Shown here in pieces: positions 11,687 through 22,579 of a DNA stretch of 64,000 bases; position 1 is the first letter of the stretch; the number at the start of each line of letters is the position of its first letter. The position numbers and the translations under genes are program-made. This DNA is from Megascapheus bottae. Its lineage: Eukaryota > Chordata > Mammalia > Rodentia > Geomyidae. Location: assembly GCA_024803745.1 (NCBI GenBank), contig JANJXV010000004.1, positions 46,375,358 through 46,439,357 on the forward strand, written 5' to 3'. The notes under the pieces were generated by a model. That model saw nothing but the letters and a program-made list of their open reading frames with translations, was not told the origin of the DNA and did no database searches.

Positions 11687-13010
11687 CTTTTTAGACAACC
11701 AAAGACACTTTACACCACAGTCTCTTCCATAAATATATTTATCTCAGACTGATCATTGAATCTATTAAGATTTCTATAATTCCAAAATTTCCTACTAGAT
11801 GAATAATCTAGAGAAAGTCCTTTGCAGAGGAGTTGAAATCAGGGTAGGAGTAAGGAGGTGAAGCTGAAAATAATGGGAAGGAAAAAGTTTCAGCTCAGGG
11901 GATTTACCCTGGAGAAGGAATGCCAATCCTGTTCCCAAACCTTGCAGGTAGCATGCTAGTCTGCCACAGGAACATATTATTTGTTCTTTTTCCCTGATAC
12001 TGAACTAAAGAATGCATTGTGGGAAAACCCATCCTGACATATGACACAGTGCAAAGGAAGATCACAGCGTGAAACAGCATCAAGGGGTTGACATGGCCTT
12101 GATGCACTCTGGCACAGCACGGGGGCTGCCAGGATGAGTGGCTCTTCCAAGGGAAGCCTGGGTACAATTTTCACAATTCTCCAGAGACCTCCCAGTGAAG
12201 CCTTAAGCTCAAGTAAACTGGGCCAGAGAGGAGAGCAGAGACCCTCCCCCCCTGCCTGGACACACACAAAAGGAGGCATTTCAAACGGACATAGTTAAAA
12301 GGAAGAAAAGTTATACACAAACATCAGAGAAAAATTGGACTAGCGTCTTAAAAATAATCAAACATTACAAAGCAGGAGCAAAGGATATCAGAGGAAAATT
12401 GAGAGTTGGTGAATGAGATGGCAAATCACAAATCAGTGTGACTTTTTTCCTTTCTCCTCCTTCTTCCCCCCTGCAACCCACCCCCCTTTTTCAAAGCAAG
12501 ACACTTGGGAATACCACAAGCAAACCTAATTTGTTTGTCTAAATGGAAGTTGCTACTTTTCAAAAAATGAAGAGGAAACTCAGCAAACCCAATTGATGAT
12601 TCTTCTCAGCCTATCTCTGAGCAAAAGACTCCTCCAATCCACTATTCATTGTGGCACTGGCTTGGCACAGTATGCCCCGTGCTGTTTATCACATTTACAT
12701 TTCAAACTTTGTATATTGCTGTCACACATCCATTATTAATCTTCTACCAGTTCCTTCTGTGGAAACATTTGAAACTTTGATTTCACTCTGAGTCCTGAGA
12801 AATACTAGTAGGCTTTAATCCCAACTCCTTTTCAGCTGGTACTTTTTCACGTTTTGTGAAGAGCTCATTTTGCTCATCTGTTAGTAAGTACGTGGAAAAA
12901 ACTCACTGATTTTTTTTAAAGTAGCTTGAAATGTGTTTAAGATTGAGAATGACCACTGTTTTTGAGAACTATTGGAAAAACTTGAAATTCTGGGTTATGT
13001 TACAAAAACC
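11687..13010. other. Noncoding stretch, nothing recognised
   Basis: No transposon or exon is recognised. Two overlapping minus-strand frames near 11904-12279 (87 and 100 codons) match nothing I know and lack any supporting signal. Confidence 0.45.
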
Positions 13011-13028
13011 TCTCTGTCTCTGTCTCTG

Positions 13029-13098
<70 letters not shown>

Positions 13099-13128
13099 CC
13101 TCTATCTTTCTTCCCTCTCTCTCTTTTT
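13011..13128. repeat. (CTGTCT)n/(CT)n microsatellite
   Basis: CTGTCT hexamers give way to CT dinucleotides near 13047, then to an irregular pyrimidine-rich end. Confidence 0.95.
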
Positions 13129-13209
13129 AAAACTTGCAGTATGGAGTTGAACTCAGAGACTCATATTTTTAGGACAGACAATATACTATAGGATCCATGC
13201 CCTAGGTAT

Positions 13210-13430
13210 TTAACTATTCTTGCTGGTTTGCTTATAATTATTTTTCAAGTAGGGAAATGTCTTGCCTGGTCAGTCTAGCCTCACACTGCTATCCTTCCCC
13301 ACTTAAACTTCCTTTGTAGCTTGGATAACAGGCTTTCCCCACCATGCCAGCTGGCCTTCAGCATTGTTCCTTCCCATTTTCACCTTTTGAATAACAGATT
13401 ACAGATGTAGCCACTATGTCCAGGCCAATT
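13210..13430 (-). mobile_element. Old 7SL/B1-like SINE remnant
   Basis: The plus strand shows the reverse of the B1/Alu order: GTCTTGCCTGGTCAGTCTAG, a CTATCCTTC segment, a TAGCTTGGATAACAGGC segment and CCACCATGCC. It is strongly diverged, and the boundaries are approximate. Confidence 0.4.
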
Positions 13431-13714
13431 TTTTATATTTAATAGAGAGTTACAGCTATCACAGTAAAAATTAAGCACCTTTATTTTGATTTGATTATGT
13501 CCCCTGTGTTTGGGCAATCTCCCTATGCCTTTTTCCCTGGAGGTTACTTTAGTATTGTTTACTGACTTAATTTCACATTTTAATCAAGAGAAAAGGATCA
13601 CACTTAACCATTTCAAGTTATATTGCCATAAGACTTTTTTCATGGTTATGGTTTTCTTCTAATGTATTTCTGTCTTTAAAATCATCTTCTTATGTTAAGG
13701 GGGGGTCATTGTGT

Positions 13715-14771
13715 CTTTTTTTTCTTTTTTCTTTTTTATTGTAATTAATAAAAGGGTTACATGATATTGCCAGATAGAAGGTGCATTAATTCAGATACAT
13801 TGATACCCTTTCACATATCTTGGTACTCATTACCCTCCCCTCCAACCCCCCACCTGTCTTGGTTTTCCCCCCTTCCCTATCAAATTTCAAATAACCAAAT
13901 ACAAATGAATTCAATATATCAGATAACAAAGTGAGATACTGTAACAATATGAGATACCCAAGGGACAGCAAAGGAGATGAGAGATAACATAGTACATTAA
14001 GGACAACAGTCATTCATTATATGGCTTTTGTTTCAGTATCCTGGAGGTCCTTTCAATTAGCTTCATACTATATGGCCTTATGTATCAAGATTTTGCTCTA
14101 TTGCAGATCTCTGCTAGTAGAGCCCAAGGTTTCTAGTGATTTTGACAAATGAGGGAAACCATTGAGCCTAAGTTCCTTTGAGTCTGGCTTACTTCACTTA
14201 ATATGATCTTTTCTAAGTCTTTCCATTTCCTAACAAATGGGTCGATGTCGTTTTTTCTGACAGCAGCATAGAATTCCATTGTACAAATACCACAACTTGT
14301 TGATCCACTCATCAACTGAGGGACATCTGGGTTGGTTCCATATCTTTGCTATGGTGAATAGTGCTGCAATGAACATTGTTGTGCTAGTGGATTTAGTATG
14401 CCCTTGTTTCTGGATGGTTGGGTAAATGCCAAGTAGTGGAATTGCTGGGTCATAAGGGAGCTCTATGTTTAGTCTTTTGAGGAACTGCCACACTGCTTTC
14501 CATAGTGGTTGAATGAGTTTGCACTCCCACCAACAGTGTAGTAGTGATCCCTCCTGGCCACATCCCCTCCAGCATCTGTTGTCATTCGTTTTCCAGATCC
14601 TGGCCATTCTAACTGGAGTGAGGTGGAATCTTAGCGTTGTTTTGATTTGCATTTCTTTTATGGGCAGAGATGTTGAGCATTTCTTCATGTGTCTATAGGC
14701 CATTTTTGTTTCTTCTTCAGAGAAGACACTCTTTAAGTTTTTGGCCCATTTTTTAATGGGATGGTTGTTAC
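13715..14771 (-). mobile_element. 5'-truncated L1 with ORF2 3' part and 3' UTR
   Basis: The element starts on the minus strand near 14771 inside ORF2, passes the ORF2 stop near 14133, and ends in the T-rich (tail) stretch at 13715-13737. The 3' UTR is the same type as in the copy at 41053-42505. A composite SINE abuts its 5' end at 14772. I could not find a convincing target-site duplication. Confidence 0.93.
14133..14770 (-). pseudogene. L1 ORF2 C-terminal fragment, frameshifted
   Basis: The translation carries the L1 ORF2p C-terminal region: [27 protein letters not shown], the cysteine/histidine-rich block CWRGCG...[21 protein letters not shown], and [20 protein letters not shown]. The frame is open until about 14282, where two bases (CA) present in the copy at 41930-41940 are missing. 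It continues in another frame to the ORF2 stop. Here the codon after KEM is glutamine, where the 41-kb copy has a stop. The upstream part of the same open frame (to 14865) is SINE read-through, not L1 protein. The encoded region lies after the reverse transcriptase domain, so this fragment cannot act alone. Confidence 0.93.
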
Positions 14772-14985
14772 CAGCTGGGTGCTGGTGGCTCATGCCTGTA
14801 ATCCTACTCAAGACGATGAGATCTGAGCATTGTGGTTCAAAGCCAGCCCAGGCACAAAACTCCATGAGGTTTTTATCTCTGATAAACTACCAGAAACAGG
14901 AAGTGGCTGTGGCTCAACATGGTAGGTAGAGTGCTAGCCTTGAACTGAAGATTTCTGGACAAGTGTCTAGACCTGTATTGCAACA
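14772..14985 (+). mobile_element. B1-like/Geo composite SINE
   Basis: A good left half (GGTGGCTCATGCCTGTAATC and GGTTCAAAGCCAGCCCAGGC) is followed by a right half with GTGGCTCAACATGGTAG, which has a short internal insertion near 14915-14925. It directly abuts the truncated end of the minus-strand L1. Confidence 0.88.
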
Positions 14986-15045
14986 TCCGTCTGTGTCTCC
15001 TTCCTCAGTCTCCTGCACCCCCCACTGGGAGGGAATTGATAAATC

Positions 15046-15159
15046 TAGCCAGGCACTGGAGGCTGTAGTCCTAGCTACTCAGGAGGCTAAGACCTGAAGA
15101 TTGAAGTTCATAGCCAACCAAAAATTATAAATGCATACACACACACACACTCATACACA

Positions 15160-15195
<36 letters not shown>

Positions 15196-15200
15196 CACAC
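15046..15200 (+). mobile_element. Partial B1-like SINE left half with CA tail
   Basis: GCCAGGCACTGGAGGCTGTA, CCTAGCTACTCAGGAGGCTA and a TTCATAGCCAAC box match the left half only. The tRNA-like half is missing, and the element passes into CA repeats at 15138-15200. Confidence 0.8.
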
Positions 15201-15526
15201 AATTTGATAGAAACTTAAATGAAGAAATATTTGAACATTTCCTTCATGTAATTTTAGGTGGTTTGTGGTGTCTTAAAATATACCTGGACACTTTCAGGTT
15301 CTTAGATCTTATATCCTTATATCAAGATTTTATGACAGTGATGCAGAAGTTTCTGGATTCTACTGTCTCCATTCTAGTCTCTAGCTACACAAATCTCAGC
15401 TAAAATCAGTGCTGTGTTGAGTATCCTATATGTGTATGCATGCTTATTTTTATATATTTATTACTATATCGATATATATATAAAACATACATAAATATCA
15501 CCCTACTCCTGTGTCATTCTATTTTT

Positions 15527-15645
15527 TTTCTGTCAGCTGTGAGGCTTGAACTTTTGGCCCAAGTGTTGGCCCTGAGCTCTTTAGCTCAACGCTAGCTTTC
15601 TACCATGTAAAGCCCAAGGGGCATTTCCCGGCATCAGTTCTTTAA
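15527..15645 (-). mobile_element. Geo-type tRNA-like monomer remnant
   Basis: The plus strand reads as the reverse of the right monomer: GTCAGCTGTGAGGCTTGAAC, then CCCTGAGCTCTTTAGCTCAA, then a region with degraded A-box similarity. The B1-like half is not evident. Confidence 0.6.
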
Positions 15646-15844
15646 CTAAGTGGCTGTGCAGAATTTTGGATGCTCACTCTATTACTCTTTGTTATTGTGC
15701 CATATAAATTTGGTGTTATCTTCTGCTTGTCCTCTTGACTTCACTTTTGTCATTGGATTGTTTGACATTGCACAAACAATTTAAGGGTCACATGTCATGT
15801 AGGAAAAACAAACTAAAGGTGAGACCTTTCCGTACTGTTTTGTT

Positions 15845-15915
15845 GAGACCACTGTGTGACCCTGAATGAGTCCCTTCATCTATCTGGGCATCAGTTTACT
15901 AATAACAGCTATCAA
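15845..15915 (+). mobile_element. MIR core fragment
   Basis: TGTGTGACCCTGAATGAGTC followed by a CATCAGTTTACTAATAACAG segment follows the MIR core consensus (tgtgaccttgggcaagt ... cctcagtttcctc). It is diverged and very old. Confidence 0.55.
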
Positions 15916-16065
15916 TTACTGAGTTCACACAGTGCGAAATGGGTTTCACACATATGATCATCATTCATCTTTATAATGGTCCTAGGGATCATATCTGTCA
16001 GTCTGAGTTGATGGTCAAGTAAAGTGGATTCAGTGATGTGGAGACTGGCTTTGAACTGTGATGTG
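15916..16065 (-). mobile_element. MIR-like fragment, opposite orientation
   Basis: The order TTACTGAGTTCACACAGTGC, TCACACATATGATCATCATT, ATAATGGTCCTAGGGATCAT and GGCTTTGAACTGTGATG follows the reverse complement of MIR 3' and core sequence. It lies head-to-head with the preceding MIR piece. Confidence 0.4.
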
Positions 16066-16309
16066 CAGAAAAGAGTCTGAGTTGAATTACTTTCCCATCT
16101 ACTTCCATAGTTTACTGTGTAAAAAGAGATGGTGAGTCTCCGACTTAGTTCAAATGTTTACCATCTTGCAAGTCATTGAAGCCACATTAATTAGTATATT
16201 TTCTAATTCTCTTTCTTTGGAACTTTAAGTGCCTCATAGAGATACAACTGACACAATAAAGTGCTTATATTTAAGGTGTATGCCTATTCTATCAACTTGG
16301 AATTCACCA

Positions 16310-16470
16310 GCTGAGGAGCAAAGTTTGAAGCCAGCACAGATAAGACTCTTAGATCCAATTAACCAGCTAAATGTAAAAGTGGAGGTGTGGCTCAAGTGGT
16401 AGAGTGGCAGTCTTGAGTGAGAAAAATCATGTGAGTGCAAAACCCTGAGTTTAAGTCTCAGCACTGACAT
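16310..16470 (+). mobile_element. B1-like/Geo composite SINE, 5' truncated
   Basis: It begins within the left half (AGTTTGAAGCCAGCACAG) and keeps the linker AATTAACCAGC and the right half (GTGGCTCAAGTGGTAGAGTG, GAGTTTAAGTC). The 3' end leads into a CA repeat. Confidence 0.85.
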
Positions 16471-16479
16471 GTACACACA

Positions 16480-16517
<38 letters not shown>
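16471..16517. repeat. (CA)n microsatellite at a SINE tail
   Basis: CA units with one GC interruption start within a few bases of the SINE's CAGCACTGACATG end. Confidence 0.95.
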
Positions 16518-16649
16518 ACAATATTTGTTTATTAGGTCTCTTTATTTCAAATGATTTCGTATGCTAATTCTAATACCTATGCTATAGCCATTTGTTTTTC
16601 TTCATTATAGATCATATTTTGGTATTTTTGCATCTATTATTATTATTAT

Positions 16650-16932
16650 TTTCTTGTCAGTCATGGGGCTTGAACTCTAGGCCTGGACACTGCCCCTGAT
16701 CTCTTTAGCTTAAGACTACTGCCCTACCCTAGGGCCTGGGTATTGTCTCTGAGCTCTTCAGCTCAAGGCTTCTGCCCTACTCCTTGAGCCACAGTGCCAG
16801 TTCTGGTTTTCTAGTGGTTAAGTGAAGATAAGAGTCTCATAGACTAGTGTCTGGGCTAGCTTTGAACCATGATCCTCAGATCTCAGCCTCCTGAGTAGCT
16901 AGGATTACAGGTGTGAGCCACTGTAATCAGCT
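16650..16932 (-). mobile_element. B1-like/Geo composite SINE with duplicated right-monomer segment
   Basis: On the minus strand it starts with GTGGCTCACACCTGTAATCC (plus strand end near 16932). The right half contains an imperfect tandem duplication of about 52 bases: 16679-16730 and 16731-16783 both carry GCCTGG, a CTCTTTAGCT/CTCTTCAGCT segment, and CTGCCCTAC. Confidence 0.9.
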
Positions 16933-17044
16933 TTATTATTATTTTCATTACATACAAGCACTTGCCAATTTTAACTTATTGGGTGCTAGATATTTTTCTA
17001 TGTACTGTAGTTTTTAGAGTAAATATTCTATAGTAAGTTAAGGT

Positions 17045-17170
17045 AGTGAGTACATTTCTAGTCGAACATTGTTATCCCTCCCACAGTTTTCTCCCACTTT
17101 CACTCAGTAAACAGTTTCTATTTACTATAGTTTCTATAGTCCTACATATATCCTAAGATGTAATTACAAT
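17045..17170 (-). mobile_element. Old L1 3' UTR fragment
   Basis: The segment near GAACATTGTTATCCCTCCCA and the following TTTTCTCCCACTTTC matches the longer minus-strand L1 3' region at 32440-32500. Boundaries are uncertain. Confidence 0.4.
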
Positions 17171-17189
17171 ATGTGAAATAGTTTTTTGT

Positions 17190-17226
17190 TGTTGTTGTTG
17201 TATTTTCTTTTCTTTTCTTTTCTTTT
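17190..17226. repeat. (GTT)n and (TTTTC)n low-complexity tract
   Basis: Five GTT units followed by several TTTTC units. The second part is probably the A-rich tail of the adjacent minus-strand SINE. Confidence 0.85.
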
Positions 17227-17405
17227 TTGCCAGTCCTGGGCTTGAGCTCAGGGCCTGAACATTGTCCTTGGGGCTTTCTCAAGACTACCACTTTACCACT
17301 TGAGCCACAGCACCACTTCCATCTTTTTTTCTACATATGTGGTACCAAGGAATCTTCATGTATGCTAGGCAAGAACTCTACCACTAGGCCAAACCCCTGG
17401 GCCCT
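17227..17405 (-). mobile_element. IDL-Geo-like dimeric SINE
   Basis: Both monomers are present. The plus strand reads GCCAGTCCTGGGCTTGAGCT at the Geo end and CTAGGCAAGAACTCTACCAC at the ID-like end. The ID-like B box is lost to a small deletion near 17348-17355. Confidence 0.88.
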
Positions 17406-17409
17406 GTTC

Positions 17410-17523
17410 TTATATTCCCTCTCTCTGTCTCTGTCTCTCTGTCTCTGCCTCTCTGTCTCTTACTCTGTCTCTCTCTCTCTTTCTGACTCTCTCTATCTCT
17501 CTCTTTCTCCCTCTCTCTCTGTG
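17410..17523. repeat. CT-rich microsatellite at a SINE tail
   Basis: Irregular CTCTGT and CT units. It sits at the 3' (tail) side of the minus-strand SINE that follows. Confidence 0.93.
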
Positions 17524-17752
17524 TGCTGGACCTGGGGCTTGAATTCAGGGCCTGGACATGTCCCTGATCTTTTCTGATCAAGGCTAGCACTCTACTACTG
17601 GATTCATAACTCTGCTTTTGTCTGGCTTTTTGGTGGTTAGGTGGCGATAAAAAACAGACTTTTCTTTCCCGGATGGCTTTTCTTCATGATGCTCTGATCT
17701 CCACCTCTTGATAAGATATAATTACAGGTTGTGAGCCACCAGTACCTAGCTG
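17524..17752 (-). mobile_element. B1-like/Geo composite SINE
   Basis: Plus-strand landmarks are CTGGGGCTTGAATTCAGGGC, CTAGCACTCTACTACTGGAT, GGTGGTTAGGTGGCGATAAA and ACAGGTTGTGAGCCACCAGT. It is diverged, but all blocks are in order. Confidence 0.85.
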
Positions 17753-19514
17753 TGAAGCAGTTTTAAAGTCTTGTATTCAAAATTTATATATGCTCAATGG
17801 ATCTGGAGAAGTTCTCAACATAGTACTAATTGTTCTGCGCTACCAAAAGCAAGATTGTGAGTTGTTATGGTTTCCAGGATGGCCATGGAAACAGCACTAT
17901 TCCTGGCCATATGTGTGTTTTGAGCACTATTAACTCTACTCTCTTCACATAATTCTTTCCTAGACAGCATGTCATTTTCTCAGTCACATCCACTACATAG
18001 TCAAGGGAAGCCCCCCTCCCCACCAGCTTTCTGTTTTGATTCAGAGGATGTGATCATCCACGAAAGTGGGCTTTGAGAGATGACTATGCTGTCTAGGTAG
18101 AGAGAAGACTAGAGGGTATTTAGGCAAGAGATTGACCAGGAAACATGATGTAGAGACTTAAAGAAGTACCTAAATATAAGAAACCCTTTTGTAGACTGAG
18201 AGAAGACTCACTCAGCTCAAGCCGATGTTTCTTGTGATGTCTAAGGAGGCAGTCCTTTTGGAAAGACAGATAGTGAAGGATAGAATCAATTCATCTATTT
18301 CACAAATACATCTTAAATGTCTGTCTGTGTACAGACACAGATATCCAGTTTCTACCCCCAAAGAGCTCATTTTTCATGCAGCTGCTCCAGATGTAGGAAA
18401 ATAGAGAATAGAGTTTTTACTTTATTCCTTAGAGAATGGGGATCCACTAACTGCCTTTACAAAGAGGCCCAATGAGATGAAAGTGAAAGTTTAGAAAGAA
18501 TTAGGAAGTTATGCCTTGTATTCTATTCTGGGGACAGGCAGAGCCTAGAGAGTTCAGTAAGGAGAACATTTCAGGATTGGGATACGAAAGGTGGGAATGA
18601 GAAAACAAGAGGCAAATATCTTGAAAGAAAAAGGAACTTGGATTTAGGAGCAGGCTTCCTATGCAAGGTGAAGACAGGAAACCTCTCAGGATGATCTGAA
18701 GGCTTGGAGGAGGCTTGATTGATAGAATTCTAGTTCCAGAAATAAAAATAGAAATGACAGAAGAGGAGTTTGTTTCTGAGTGAAGATGACAACTTTATTT
18801 TGGGGTGTTTGAGCTTTGACGTGACAATGGTATACCAAAGTAGATATGTACATCTGTTGGTTGAAAATTCACGACTGCAAGGAAAGTTCAGGGTTCAGAT
18901 ATAGATTTTTGGGGTGTCACTGAATCTTAATTACAGTTTAATCATTTATCAAGTGATTGATATCAATAGTCTGTTAGATGCTTACAAGGCAAAGGTGCAG
19001 GTGTGTTCTACCTCTTTGAGAACAAGGGGATAAATTATATGCTACAGTCTTGCAAAGACTGCAAGAGTTATTTCTATGGTAGAATGCCCGCACAAGAGAG
19101 AAACACCCAACTCAGAAGTGGGTGGTCTAGGGCAGCTTCCTGGAGGAGGTGTCTTCTGACATGTGCAGGTTAATCAGGCAGAAAATGTAGTGAAGAGTAT
19201 TAGAGTGGGAATGAGGAGTATGCTGGAAAGGAGCACAGGCAAGAGGGAGCGTGGCATATGTGGGATCTGACTGTAGAAAGAGGCAGAACTCAAACTGGAA
19301 AGAAGCTTGTAGTGTGCTTGATGGCTCAGTAGAACATCTAAACTGAGAGGCTCAAGCAGAATGAACTGCATCCTGTGCGTAATGAGGCTGTCCTACTAAC
19401 ATGAACTTAGAATCCATGTGCTCAGATTAGCCACTCAGAGAGATTGCTTGCTCAGTAATGCAATGAATTATTTGGAAGACCCCAAAAGAGAACTTTACAT
19501 ATAGTGGTGATGGT
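17753..19514. other. Noncoding stretch with possible ancient mammalian repeats
   Basis: 18290-18420 and 19115-19345 have the wording of very old dispersed repeats, for example GCAGCTTCCTGGAGGAGGTG at 19133-19152, which resembles a common L2-like ancient mammalian repeat. The similarity is weak and from memory of consensus style. No exon is recognised. Confidence 0.35.
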
Positions 19515-19915
19515 TGGTCTTAATTCTCAGTTTGGTGGGTTTGAATCAAGCATCAGCAGAGTCCCATCTGAATGTGCATGTGAGGGTATTCCCAGAGACA
19601 ATTTACATACAGGACAATAATAGAAGGGAAAACCCAGCCCTTAATGTGGGTAGTGTAGTCCACAGATAGAGGCCTAGAAGGAGTAAAAGTGGGAAATGTA
19701 GAAAGCAGCCCATGTATGCATCTTCTTCCATGCTTCCTGGATCTCATGAGATAAGCGGCCTGGTGACCCCTTGCAATTCTTCCATGTTGCACATGGTTAT
19801 CACCAGTCAGAAACACAGAATTAGCCTATGGTTGACAGAAACCTCCAACACCATGAGCAAAATGAATCTTCCCTTCAGTTATATTTCTCAAGTATTTGTC
19901 ACAGCAAAAAAATAA
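19515..19915 (+). mobile_element. Old rodent interspersed repeat
   Basis: Several blocks follow, in order, a dispersed repeat common in rodent genomes: GGTATTCCCAGAGACAATTT, AACCCAGCCCTTAATGTGGG, ATGAGCAAAATGAATCTTCC and AAGTATTTGTCACAGCAA followed by an A-run. I am not sure of its family name; a nonautonomous DNA-transposon-like element is possible. Confidence 0.4.
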
Positions 19916-20261
19916 AAAAAATAAGCTAAAATTTTGAAGGTAAAATAAAGAGAGCCAGAATGTAGGCAGCATTAATGGGAATGAAAAAACAGTGATATTT
20001 ATTGAATGATCACAAGCACAATTTCACGACAGATTGAACATAAGAAACCTGAATTTTGGCCTATGATGCAAATGATGCTTGAGGAAGTTTGCACTAAGTA
20101 AGATGGTGACTGAAAACAAATTCAGTTTCTCTAGATTGAGCCTCAAGATCACCCCAATCCCAAGACTCATGTGATGAGTTATTAGAGGGAAAAAAGGCGT
20201 GAAGAAATATCTGAAGGTCAGGAATGAGGCCATGTGAATATCATTGTGTAAGAGGGCAAGG

Positions 20262-20516
20262 AGTGCTGAGTGCCCTGTGTCTCATGTCTGGCATACTAGC
20301 TCTCAAGGAGGCTGAGATTTGAAGATCTCAGTTTGAAATCAGCCTTGGAAGGAAAGTCCATGAGACTTAATCTCCAATTAACCACTCAAAATCCAGAAGT
20401 GGAGCTGAGGCTCAAGAGGTAGGGTACCAGCCTGAGCACAGAGTTCATTTAGAGCTCTGGACTAAGGGCTGTCACACCTGCATGTGCATACACATGCGCG
20501 CACACACACACACACC
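20262..20516 (+). mobile_element. B1-like/Geo composite SINE with CA tail
   Basis: Left-half landmarks are AAGGAGGCTGAGATTTGAAG and GTCCATGAGACTTAATCTCC. The right half has GAGGCTCAAGAGGTAGGGTA. The sequence ends in TGTGCATACACATGCGCG-like repeats and CA units at 20490-20516. Confidence 0.85.
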
Positions 20517-20984
20517 AAGGAAAACAAAACAATAGAGCAAGGGGAGACTGGGAAACAACCGAGCAAACAAAGCAAGATGATGTGATGCTGCAGGAGCTCC
20601 AAGTCTGGAGGAGAAAGCCTGAGTAACAGTGCTTTCATGGAAGACCTAGAAGAAGCATAGGCAAAGTTAGAAATAGAACCAATCTCACAGTAGAAAATGT
20701 GCCTAATGATGGTTTCACTATTTAGCATAAATGCAAAATATCTTATGGAAAAAATATCACAATAAGCTTGCAAACTTCCCAAAGGGACTAAATACAATTT
20801 GAATCAGACCTTGTCCTTGAGTTAGTTGAAGGTAAAGATCTGCCCAAGGAATATAGTGAATAACAATGGAGGCTAATCAGGTTGACAATTCAAGATCTCT
20901 TCAACCCTAGGCTTCCTGTGGCTTGATGAGTTTCTGAGGGAAACTTCTTTTCTTTAAAAAAAAAAAAACCAAAAAACCTTTTTA

Positions 20985-21600
20985 ACATGGTTATTCCAAA
21001 GGTGAAGTACAGAGGGATTATAGTTACATAAATCAATACTGAGTACATTTCTTTTTGGATAATGTCACCACTTCCTTTGCTTTCTCCCAGTCTTTCCCTC
21101 CTGTCCCCCCACTCATGGACAGTTCATTTTCAACAGTGTCCAGTGAATACCACTGTTGCATTTGTTCACCCTTTGTCCCTCCATTTCTGTGCCCCTCATC
21201 CTCTCAAAGATAGATACATGAACAAATAAGACAACAAGAAAACAAAAACAGCAATGAAGGAAAACTCTGTTATTTCCATTTTGTGAAGTTCAATCTGATC
21301 ATCATTATTTTGTATGATCAGATGCCCATAGGCACTGTGCATTTGTGTTCCTCACCTAAGAGTATCCTGCTTTGGTCTCCCTGTGTGGGACTACTTAGAG
21401 TCCTGTGTAAATGATCAGATCTCAGTGTATTTTAGTTCTAAGATACCTTATTTTCTGAGCTGGAGTGATACATAGCTCTCACTTCTTTGGATGTATACAA
21501 CATTTTGTCATTTCATAGTCCAATGGAGACTTTCCTAAGCTCTGACAAAAGCTTTCTGGACTCTATCACATTCGCTAATTTTCTAACTTCTTGTGAGGCA
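20985..21600 (-). mobile_element. Possible old L1 3' UTR
   Basis: GAGTACATTTCTTTTTGGAT, a CTTTCTCCCAGTCTTTCCCT segment and ATACATAGCTCTCACTTC resemble, at low identity, the C-rich plus-strand reading of other minus-strand L1 3' UTRs here (17045, 32440). This is a weak call. Confidence 0.3.
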
Positions 21601-21939
21601 TATTCCTTCCTTGTTGTAACAGAAGGCAGAAACGGAGACTGGTGAAAAGAAGGTGTTGTGGCAGCCAGGGACCTCATAGGTGGCATGATTGACAGATATG
21701 CAGATTGTGCCTGATCAGAAACTGGAAGAGGCTCTTCTCACTCACTGCTAGGTGACTTCTTCCTTTATAATACATTTTAATGCACAAAATTATTTTCAAT
21801 TTCTTATCTCTCATTTAGTCTTCTGCCCTGAGATGTGCAGCAATGTGAATTAGCTGATGGTACTGCTGTTCAAATTATGCTTATACTTCAAAACCATCAT
21901 TTATCTACTTGGTCTCATTTGATCCTCAATATGTAAGTG

Positions 21940-22172
21940 CCAGGCGTGATGGCTCACACCTGTAATCCTAGCTATTCAGGAGGCTGAGATCTGAGGATTA
22001 TGGTTCAAAGCCAGCCCTGGCACTAAAAGCTGTCAAATGCTTATCTCCACTTAACCACTAGAAAAGAAGAAGCTCTGTTTTGGCCCAGGAGTAGGGCAGT
22101 AGCCTTGAGCTGAAGAGCTCAGGAATAGCACCCAAGCCCAGAGTTCAAGCTCCGAGACCCACAAAAAGAAAG
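21940..22172 (+). mobile_element. B1-like/Geo composite SINE
   Basis: The left half is well preserved (GATGGCTCACACCTGTAATC, GAGGCTGAGATCTGAGGATT, GGTTCAAAGCCAGCCCTGGC). The A-box-like part of the right half is altered (TTTTGGCCCAGGAGTAGGGC), and GAGCTGAAGAGCTCAGG and GAGTTCAAGC remain. Confidence 0.92.
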
Positions 22173-22354
22173 CAAAAGTAATGCCATAAAGAAATTGCTT
22201 TATGTTCCATAATAAGAGGTATATACCCCGAGTTATGAAAGAAACCCCAATAACTACTGGCTTTTCTGAAAACTATTTGTTAAGAAATATCTGACTGAAG
22301 TATATTGGCTGAATCCAATAGTGGGATTATAAGGAGATGAGGAACACTCTGAGA

Positions 22355-22579
22355 TACATAGCTTTTTATTGATTGATTGATTGCCAGTCCTGGGGACTGA
22401 ACTCAGGGTCTGAGCACTGTCCTTGGGCTTTCTCAAGGCTAGAGCTCTACCACTTGATCCCCAGCACCACTTCTGGCTTTTTCTATGTATGTGGTACCAA
22501 GGAATTGAACCCAGGTCTTCGTGCATGCTAGGCAAGCACTCTACCACTAGGTCAGACTCCCACCCTGGTACATAGCTTT
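22355..22579 (-). mobile_element. IDL-Geo-like dimeric SINE
   Basis: A complete minus-strand dimer flanked by an 11-bp target-site duplication TACATAGCTTT at 22355-22365 and 22569-22579. The tail is a TTGA-type repeat (22368-22384) rather than pure A. Confidence 0.93.
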
